Assembly (NCBI GenBank): GCA_947462495.1
Contig: CANHOY010000010.1
Coordinates: 1-19,034, forward strand
DNA: 19,034 bases
Direction of reading: 5' to 3'
From: Bacteroidota bacterium
GTDB lineage: Bacteria > Bacteroidota > Bacteroidia > Chitinophagales > Chitinophagaceae
Shown here: positions 14,153 through 19,034 of the stretch, in pieces
Layout: the number at the start of each line of letters is the position of its first letter
Numbering within the stretch: position 1 is the first letter of the stretch
Notes under the pieces: model-generated
What the model was told of the DNA's origin: nothing
The model's input: the letters and a program-made list of their open reading frames with translations, nothing else
The model's database searches: none
Program-made: the position numbers and the translations under genes

Positions 14153-14216
14153 TGGAAAAAAACCCAAAGAATCATTCTTCCGCCAGCATTGTATTTTCCT
14201 TAAAATTAAAAGCTCA

Positions 14217-14864
14217 TTGGAACAGAAAATAATAGTACGCGTTGCCCACAGTGGGGACGCCTCATTTGCACATGATATTACTGATGAAATGGCCTCTTCG
14301 GCTCAAGCGCGTGGTACGGGCATTGCAAAACGCAGTCCTGAATATGTCGCCATGAAAATAAATGAAGGTAAATCTGTTATCGCTTTAACGGAGGATGGAA
14401 CCTGGGTAGGGTTTTGTTATATTGAAGCTTGGCAACATGGACAGTTTGTTGCCAATAGTGGTTTAATTGTAGCACCAGCCTTTAGAAAAACTGGGATTGC
14501 AAAAAAAATTAAACAAACTACTTTTCAATTGTCCAGAGAAAAGTATCCCAATGCAAAAATATTTGGATTGACTACTGGATTGGCAGTAATGAAAATAAAT
14601 AGTGAATTAGGGTATGAGCCAGTTACCTATAGCGAGCTTACCGATGATGAAGAATTTTGGGCGGGTTGCAAAAGCTGTGTGAACTATGAAATTTTAATGA
14701 GTAAGGATCGTAAAAATTGTATGTGTACCGCCATGTTGTATGAGCCAAAGCAAACACATCCAATTGAAGAAGTGGTGGAAGACTTTTCAAACAACTCTAA
14801 GTTGTATGAACGTTTTATGAAAATAAAACAAAGTAAATTATTGAACTGGTTTAGAAAAAAATAA
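14217..14864 (+). CDS. GNAT N-acyltransferase for the first step of arginine synthesis
   Basis: This 215-residue GNAT-fold enzyme heads the arginine operon and probably acylates glutamate, forming N-acetyl- or N-succinylglutamate. The acyl-CoA segment is LIVAPAFRKTGIAKKIKQ (about 83-100), preceded by GFCYIEAWQHGQFVANSG and followed by KIFGLTTGLAVMKINSELGY. The C-terminal part has C151-x2-C154 and C168-x-C170, a possible metal site. Homologues that I recall from Bacteroides share ARGTGIAKRSPEY, the cysteines and the operon position. The start is chosen as TTG at 14217 because homology begins at EQKIIVRVAHSG and no ATG precedes it. The in-frame TTG at 14133 lies in the loop of the leader hairpin and would add 28 residues without family resemblance. 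It is unlike classical ArgA, which carries an amino-acid-kinase domain. argG begins 5 bases downstream. Confidence 0.82.
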   Translation: MEQKIIVRVAHSGDASFAHDITDEMASSAQARGTGIAKRSPEYVAMKINEGKSVIALTEDGTWVGFCYIEAWQHGQFVANSGLIVAPAFRKTGIAKKIKQTTFQLSREKYPNAKIFGLTTGLAVMKINSELGYEPVTYSELTDDEEFWAGCKSCVNYEILMSKDRKNCMCTAMLYEPKQTHPIEEVVEDFSNNSKLYERFMKIKQSKLLNWFRKK

Positions 14865-14869
14865 ATGTT

Positions 14870-16069
14870 ATGGAAAAAGTTGTATTAGGATTTAGTGGGG
14901 GATTAGATACTACGTTTTGTGTAAAGTACTTAACGGAGGACAAAGGATTAGAAGTGCACAGTGTTATTGTAAATACGGGTGGCTTTAGGGCGGAGGAATT
15001 AAAAAAAGTTGAAGCACATGCCTATGCCTTGGGCGTAAAGACACATACTACTGTTGATGCAGTAAAGGGCTATTATGATAGCATCATTAAGTATTTAATT
15101 TTTGGGAATGTTTTAAAAAACAATACCTATCCATTAAGTGTGAGTGCAGAGCGTTTAAGTCAGGCATTGCATATTGCAGCCCATGTAAAAAAAGTAGGGG
15201 CTAAATTAGTAGCGCATGGCAGTACTGGTGCGGGCAATGATCAAGTACGTTTTGATATGATATTTCAAATTATGATTCCAGGGGTTGAAATTCTAACGCC
15301 CATTCGTGATTTGCAATTGAGCAGAGAAGCAGAGATTGATTACTTGAAAGGAAAAGGAGTTCAAATGAATTTTGAAAAATCGGCTTACTCTATTAATAAA
15401 GGTTTGTGGGGCACCAGTGTCGGTGGCAAAGAAACTTTGCAATCTAAAGGCATGTTGCCTGAAAGCGCTTGGCCTACTCCAATGACCAAAGAAGGGCAAA
15501 CCGAAGAAATGGTGATAGGTTTTGAAAAAGGAGAAATTAAAACCGTTAATAAAAAAACATTCACGCATCCAACCGAAGCCATTCAATACATACAATCTAT
15601 TGCTGGGGCGTATGGTATTGGAAGAGATATTCATGTGGGGGATACCATCATTGGTATTAAAGGAAGAGTTGGGTTTGAAGCGGCTGCCCCCATGGTAATA
15701 TTAAAAGCGCATCACGCTTTAGAAAAACATGTTTTAACAAAATGGCAATTGTCATGGAAAGACCAATTGGCACAATTTTATGGCAACTGGTTGCATGAGG
15801 GTCAAATATTAGATCCAGTGATGCGGGATATAGAAGCTTACTTAAATAGTGCACAAGACCAAGTAACCGGAGAAGTGTTTATTCAATTGAATCCTTATCG
15901 TTTTCAAGTTTTAGGTATTGAATCGGCTAACGATTTAATGAGTGCTAAGTTTGGGAAGTATGGAGAAATGAATACAGGTTGGACAGGGGCAGATGTAAGA
16001 GGGTTTACAAAAATATTTGGCAATCAAACCAGTATTTTCCATCAGATTAAAGATTCGAATAAAAAATAA
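14870..16069 (+). CDS. argG: Argininosuccinate synthase
   Basis: ArgG joins citrulline and aspartate with ATP hydrolysis to AMP and pyrophosphate, the penultimate step of arginine synthesis. The ATP-pyrophosphatase P-loop is SGGLDT at residues 9-14. The citrulline/aspartate-binding segment is HGSTGAGNDQVRFDM (about 116-130), where the more common form is TGKGNDQVRFE; here Ala121 replaces the Lys. YSINKGLWGTSVGG and ESAWPTP follow. At 399 residues it is of normal length. It lies between the GNAT gene and argC with gaps of 5 and 10 bases. argG placed inside the biosynthetic cluster near its start fits the layout known from Bacteroidota. Confidence 0.96.
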   Translation: MEKVVLGFSGGLDTTFCVKYLTEDKGLEVHSVIVNTGGFRAEELKKVEAHAYALGVKTHTTVDAVKGYYDSIIKYLIFGNVLKNNTYPLSVSAERLSQALHIAAHVKKVGAKLVAHGSTGAGNDQVRFDMIFQIMIPGVEILTPIRDLQLSREAEIDYLKGKGVQMNFEKSAYSINKGLWGTSVGGKETLQSKGMLPESAWPTPMTKEGQTEEMVIGFEKGEIKTVNKKTFTHPTEAIQYIQSIAGAYGIGRDIHVGDTIIGIKGRVGFEAAAPMVILKAHHALEKHVLTKWQLSWKDQLAQFYGNWLHEGQILDPVMRDIEAYLNSAQDQVTGEVFIQLNPYRFQVLGIESANDLMSAKFGKYGEMNTGWTGADVRGFTKIFGNQTSIFHQIKDSNKK

Positions 16070-16079
16070 AAAAAACAAG

Positions 16080-17060
16080 ATGCAAAAAGTAAAAATAGGA
16101 ATTATCGGAGGTGCAGGATATACAGGGGGCGAATTGCTACGTGTATTGCTTCGTCATCCTAATGCTACTATTACTTTTGTGCATAGCACCAGTAATGCTG
16201 GGGAGTTTTTGAGTAAAGTACACACCGATTTAGTGGGGGATACGGATTTGAAATTTGTAAATGAGTTGGATCAAAACATAGAGGTGTTATTTTTATGTGT
16301 TGGTCACGGTGATGCCAAAAAGTTTTTGACCAATCATGAAATAAAATCAAGCATCAAGATAATAGACCTTTCTCAAGATTTTAGATTAACTGAAGGTGCC
16401 TCTATTGGTGGGAGACAATTTGTATATGGTTTACCAGAATTCAATAAGTCTTCTATAGTAGCTGCTCAAAATATTGCCAACCCAGGGTGTTTTGCCACTG
16501 CCATTCAATTAAGTTTATTGCCATTGGCTTCCCAAGGAGTATTGACGGATGTGTTTACTACTGGTATTACAGGGTCTACTGGTGCAGGGCAAGGGCTTAC
16601 AGCTACCAATCATTTTAGTTGGAGAGCCAATAATATTCAAGCCTATAAAACATTGCAACATCAACATATCCATGAAATAGAACAAAACCTAAATCTTTTG
16701 CAAGGAAAAAACAAAGCAGCAGTTCATTTTGTTCCATGGAGAGGAGATTTTACAAGAGGCATATTGGTAAGTTCCATATTGTCCACTACATTAAAGTTAG
16801 AAGCACTGTATGAGCTATATCAATCTTATTATGCAGGAGCTTCTTTTACACATGTAAGTAAAACCAATATTGATTTGAAGCAAGTAGTGAATACCAATAA
16901 GTGTTTGATTCATATTGAGCAACAAGGTGATAAAATTGCCATTCATGCGGTATTGGATAATTTATTGAAAGGGGCAGTAGGGCAAGCAGTTCAAAATATG
17001 AATTTAATGTTTGGATTGGAAGAAATCGCAGGGCTTCAATTAAAAGCAAATTATTTTTAA
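16080..17060 (+). CDS. argC: N-acyl-gamma-glutamyl-phosphate reductase
   Basis: ArgC reduces the N-acylglutamyl phosphate to the semialdehyde with NADPH. The nucleotide-binding motif is GIIGGAGYTGGELLRVLLRHP near the start, and the catalytic cysteine is Cys137 in NPGCFATAIQLSLLPL. TGSTGAGQGLTATNHFSWRANNIQAYKTLQHQH and HFVPWRGDFTRGI are further family segments. The protein has 326 residues from the ATG at 16080; an upstream in-frame TTG at 16017 lies inside argG and gives a basic extension unlike the family. The enzyme acts on acetylated or succinylated substrate; the downstream ArgF' suggests succinylated. Confidence 0.95.
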   Translation: MQKVKIGIIGGAGYTGGELLRVLLRHPNATITFVHSTSNAGEFLSKVHTDLVGDTDLKFVNELDQNIEVLFLCVGHGDAKKFLTNHEIKSSIKIIDLSQDFRLTEGASIGGRQFVYGLPEFNKSSIVAAQNIANPGCFATAIQLSLLPLASQGVLTDVFTTGITGSTGAGQGLTATNHFSWRANNIQAYKTLQHQHIHEIEQNLNLLQGKNKAAVHFVPWRGDFTRGILVSSILSTTLKLEALYELYQSYYAGASFTHVSKTNIDLKQVVNTNKCLIHIEQQGDKIAIHAVLDNLLKGAVGQAVQNMNLMFGLEEIAGLQLKANYF

Positions 17061-17082
17061 ACGACTTATTTAATTTATAACC

Positions 17083-18234
17083 ATGTCATTATTCAATGTC
17101 TATCCTTTAAATCCTATCGCTATTACCAAAGCGGCTGGCAGCCGTGTGTGGGACGATAAGGGGCAGGAATATTTAGACATGTATGGAGGCCATGCAGTGA
17201 TTAGCATTGGACACACACATCCACATTGGGTAAAAAGAATCGAGGATCAATTGCATGCGATGGCTTTTTATTCCAATTCAGTAATCATGCCTATTCAAGC
17301 GCAATTGGCCAATGCCATTAATGATGTAAGCGGTAAAAAAGATTTTCAATTGTTCTTATGTAATAGTGGGGCGGAGGCCAATGAGAATGCTTTAAAATTA
17401 GCTTCCTTTCATACTGGAAGAAAAAAAATTATTTCGTTTAAGAAAGCCTTTCATGGCCGTACCTCTTTGGCAGTGGCGGCAACGGACAATGCAAGTATTA
17501 TAGCGCCTGTGAATGAGACCGATAATATTATCTTCTTGCCTTTTAATGATATAGCCGCATTGAAAAATTGTTTCGCTACTGAAAGTAATGAAATAGCTGC
17601 AGTTATTATAGAAGGCATTCAGGGGGTAGCGGGCATTTACAAAGCAAGTGTTCCTTTTTTACAAGCCATTAGAAAATGTTGCGATGATGCAGGGGCGATA
17701 TATATTGCTGATAGTGTTCAATGTGGCTATGGTCGTACTGGACATTTTTTTTCTCATGATATAGCTGGGGTTAATGCAGATATTTATTCCATGGCCAAGG
17801 GTATGGGCAATGGATTTCCTATTGGCGCCATTTTAATTGCACCGCATATTCAAGCTAAGTTTGGTTTATTGGGAACTACTTTTGGTGGTAATCCTTTGGC
17901 TTGTGCTGCTGCATTGGCGGTAATTGAAGTGATCCAAAAAGAAAATTTAATAGCTACGGCTGTTGAAAAAGGAAGCTATTTAATTGATGCATTAAAAAAT
18001 ACGGTTGGCGTTAAAATAGTTAGAGGTCGTGGCTTAATGATTGGATTCGAAATGGAAACTGGATTGGAGGAACTGCGTAAAGTGTTATTGAGTGATTATA
18101 AAGTATTTACTGGTGAAGCTAAACCCAATGTAATAAGGCTATTGCCTTCATTGGCTATTACGATGGAGGATATTAACTTATTTTTAAACAGATTGAATGC
18201 CGCTATTCAACAATTGAAACAAACCCATTCTTAA
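17083..18234 (+). CDS. argD: N-acylornithine aminotransferase
   Basis: ArgD is a class III pyridoxal-phosphate aminotransferase that converts the N-acylglutamate semialdehyde to N-acylornithine with glutamate as amino donor. Key segments are GGHAVISIGHTHPHW near the start, LCNSGAEANENALKLA for phosphate binding, FHGRTSLAVAAT, IIEGIQGVAGI and ADSVQCGYGRTG. The cofactor lysine is Lys239 in SMAKGMGNGFPIGA, followed by FGGNPLACAAALAV. Length is 383 residues, slightly shorter than many relatives but complete. It lies 22 bases after argC and 3 before argF'. Related enzymes for ornithine or GABA are less likely given the operon. Confidence 0.94.
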   Translation: MSLFNVYPLNPIAITKAAGSRVWDDKGQEYLDMYGGHAVISIGHTHPHWVKRIEDQLHAMAFYSNSVIMPIQAQLANAINDVSGKKDFQLFLCNSGAEANENALKLASFHTGRKKIISFKKAFHGRTSLAVAATDNASIIAPVNETDNIIFLPFNDIAALKNCFATESNEIAAVIIEGIQGVAGIYKASVPFLQAIRKCCDDAGAIYIADSVQCGYGRTGHFFSHDIAGVNADIYSMAKGMGNGFPIGAILIAPHIQAKFGLLGTTFGGNPLACAAALAVIEVIQKENLIATAVEKGSYLIDALKNTVGVKIVRGRGLMIGFEMETGLEELRKVLLSDYKVFTGEAKPNVIRLLPSLAITMEDINLFLNRLNAAIQQLKQTHS

Positions 18235-18237
18235 TTT

Positions 18238-19034
18238 ATGAAACAGTTTATTTCAGTAAAAGATATTTCTGATATGAATGCATTGGTAAAAAAGGCATTA
18301 GAATATAAAGCGCAACCTTTTTTAGATAAATCATTGGGGGCTAATAAACGAATTGGGCTCCTATTTTTAAATCCTAGTTTAAGAACCAGATTAAGTACAC
18401 AAGTGGCTGCACAAAATTTGGGCATGGAGCCGATCGTTTTTAATGTAGACAAAGAAGGCTGGGCTTTAGAATTTGCAGAAGGGGCTATCATGAATGGAAA
18501 TACAGTAGAGCATATTAAAGACGCGGCACCTATTTTGGGCAACTATTTTGATATAGTATGTATTCGTACTTTTCCTGGCTTGGTTAATAAGGAAGAAGAT
18601 TATAGCGAAAAAATTATCAACCAATTTATAAAATATGCTGGAATTCCCATTGTAAGTTTAGAATCGGCGACCTTACATCCATTACAATCTTTAACAGATA
18701 TTATTACTATACAAGAGTCCATGGCCTCCAATGTTTCTTTTAAAAATAAGAAACCTAAAATTGTTTTAACCTGGGCGCCACATATCAAACCTATTCCACA
18801 ATGTGTTGCCAATAGTTTTAGCCAGTGGGTGAATGCTTGGGGGGAAGCTGATTTTGTAATTACGCACCCAGAAGGTTATGCGTTGGCTACTGAATTTACC
18901 AATGGTGCAACCATTACGCACAATCAAGAGGCTGCTTTGAAGGACGCCGATTTTGTGTATGTAAAAAACTGGAGTAGTTATGAGCAATATGGAAAGGTAT
19001 TGTGTAGCGATGCTCATTGGATGATGAATAATAA
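18238..19034 (+). CDS. argF': N-succinylornithine carbamoyltransferase (3' end beyond the window)
   Basis: This reading frame stays open to the right edge, showing 265 residues of an expected length near 320. It transfers the carbamoyl group from carbamoyl phosphate to an N-acylornithine. The carbamoyl-phosphate motif is S47-LRTR-51 in FLNPSLRTRLS; HPLQ lies at 147-150 in ESATLHPLQSLTD, and LTWAPHIKPIPQCVANSF (177-194) is typical of the N-acyl type rather than ordinary ornithine carbamoyltransferase. Residue 90 is Val (GNTVEH). By alignment from memory, the B. fragilis succinylornithine enzyme has Pro90 and the Xanthomonas acetylornithine enzyme has Glu92 at this place, so succinylornithine is the predicted substrate. 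The ATG at 18238 lies 3 bases after argD. The C-terminal HCLP region is outside the window. Confidence 0.92.
   Translation, partial: MKQFISVKDISDMNALVKKALEYKAQPFLDKSLGANKRIGLLFLNPSLRTRLSTQVAAQNLGMEPIVFNVDKEGWALEFAEGAIMNGNTVEHIKDAAPILGNYFDIVCIRTFPGLVNKEEDYSEKIINQFIKYAGIPIVSLESATLHPLQSLTDIITIQESMASNVSFKNKKPKIVLTWAPHIKPIPQCVANSFSQWVNAWGEADFVITHPEGYALATEFTNGATITHNQEAALKDADFVYVKNWSSYEQYGKVLCSDAHWMMNN

Noticed and set aside
14133..14216. Upstream extension of the GNAT gene starting at TTG 14133.
   Set aside because: The TTG lies in the loop of the leader hairpin, the 28 extra residues do not resemble the family, and homology begins at EQKIIVRVAHSG after 14217.
1..19034. Mobile elements, CRISPR arrays, tRNA or rRNA genes.
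   Set aside because: No transposase or integrase motifs, no regularly spaced repeats, and no recognisable tRNA or rRNA sequence were seen; base composition and gene order look like ordinary chromosome.

Overview
The window looks like a chromosomal segment of a low-GC Bacteroidota bacterium, most likely near Chitinophagaceae. This rests on several things: upstream boxes matching the Bacteroidota -7 consensus TAnnTTTG, few Shine-Dalgarno sequences, menaquinone synthesis by the futalosine route (mqnC), a PadR/PspC pair with the N-terminal domain seen in Bacteroidota PspC proteins, and an arginine cluster built around the Bacteroidota-type ArgF' (N-acyl-ornithine carbamoyltransferase). The family-level placement is inferred from protein character; no rRNA is present. 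No transposase, integrase, phage gene, CRISPR array or tRNA was seen.

Layout. Positions 1-1706 run on the minus strand: the first codons of an unidentified gene, an ECF sigma factor and mqnC. Positions 1828-4353 (+) encode two adjacent M16 peptidase subunits; only the first keeps the HxxEH zinc site. Positions 4453-7190 (+) form a stress-type unit: a large palindromic operator, a PadR regulator, a double-PspC membrane protein and a clear intrinsic terminator. Positions 7210-9554 (+) hold gcvT, a tail-less SSB and a ComB-family phosphatase. Positions 9611-13418 (+) encode a 1254-residue SWIM/SNF2 helicase-like protein. A short YHS-domain lipoprotein lies convergently at 13496-13810 (-).

From about 13950 to the right edge is an arginine biosynthesis operon: GNAT acyltransferase (first step), argG, argC, argD and argF' (cut by the window edge). 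Spacing is tight (3-22 bases), so co-transcription is very likely. In ArgF', residue 90 is Val, where the Bacteroides fragilis succinylornithine enzyme has Pro and the Xanthomonas acetylornithine enzyme has Glu. This points to a succinylated pathway. The GNAT would then be a candidate N-succinylglutamate synthase.

The most interesting part is the approximately 250-base leader of the arginine operon. It contains a 41-codon ORF absent from usual gene calls, with an unusually strong Shine-Dalgarno sequence that can itself be sequestered in a hairpin. The ORF ends in Cys-Arg-Arg-Gly-Phe with tandem Arg codons. A terminator-like hairpin lies just before those codons and a stable hairpin begins at the stop codon. 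I read this as a candidate arginine-sensing leader peptide. The mechanism is not settled by the sequence.
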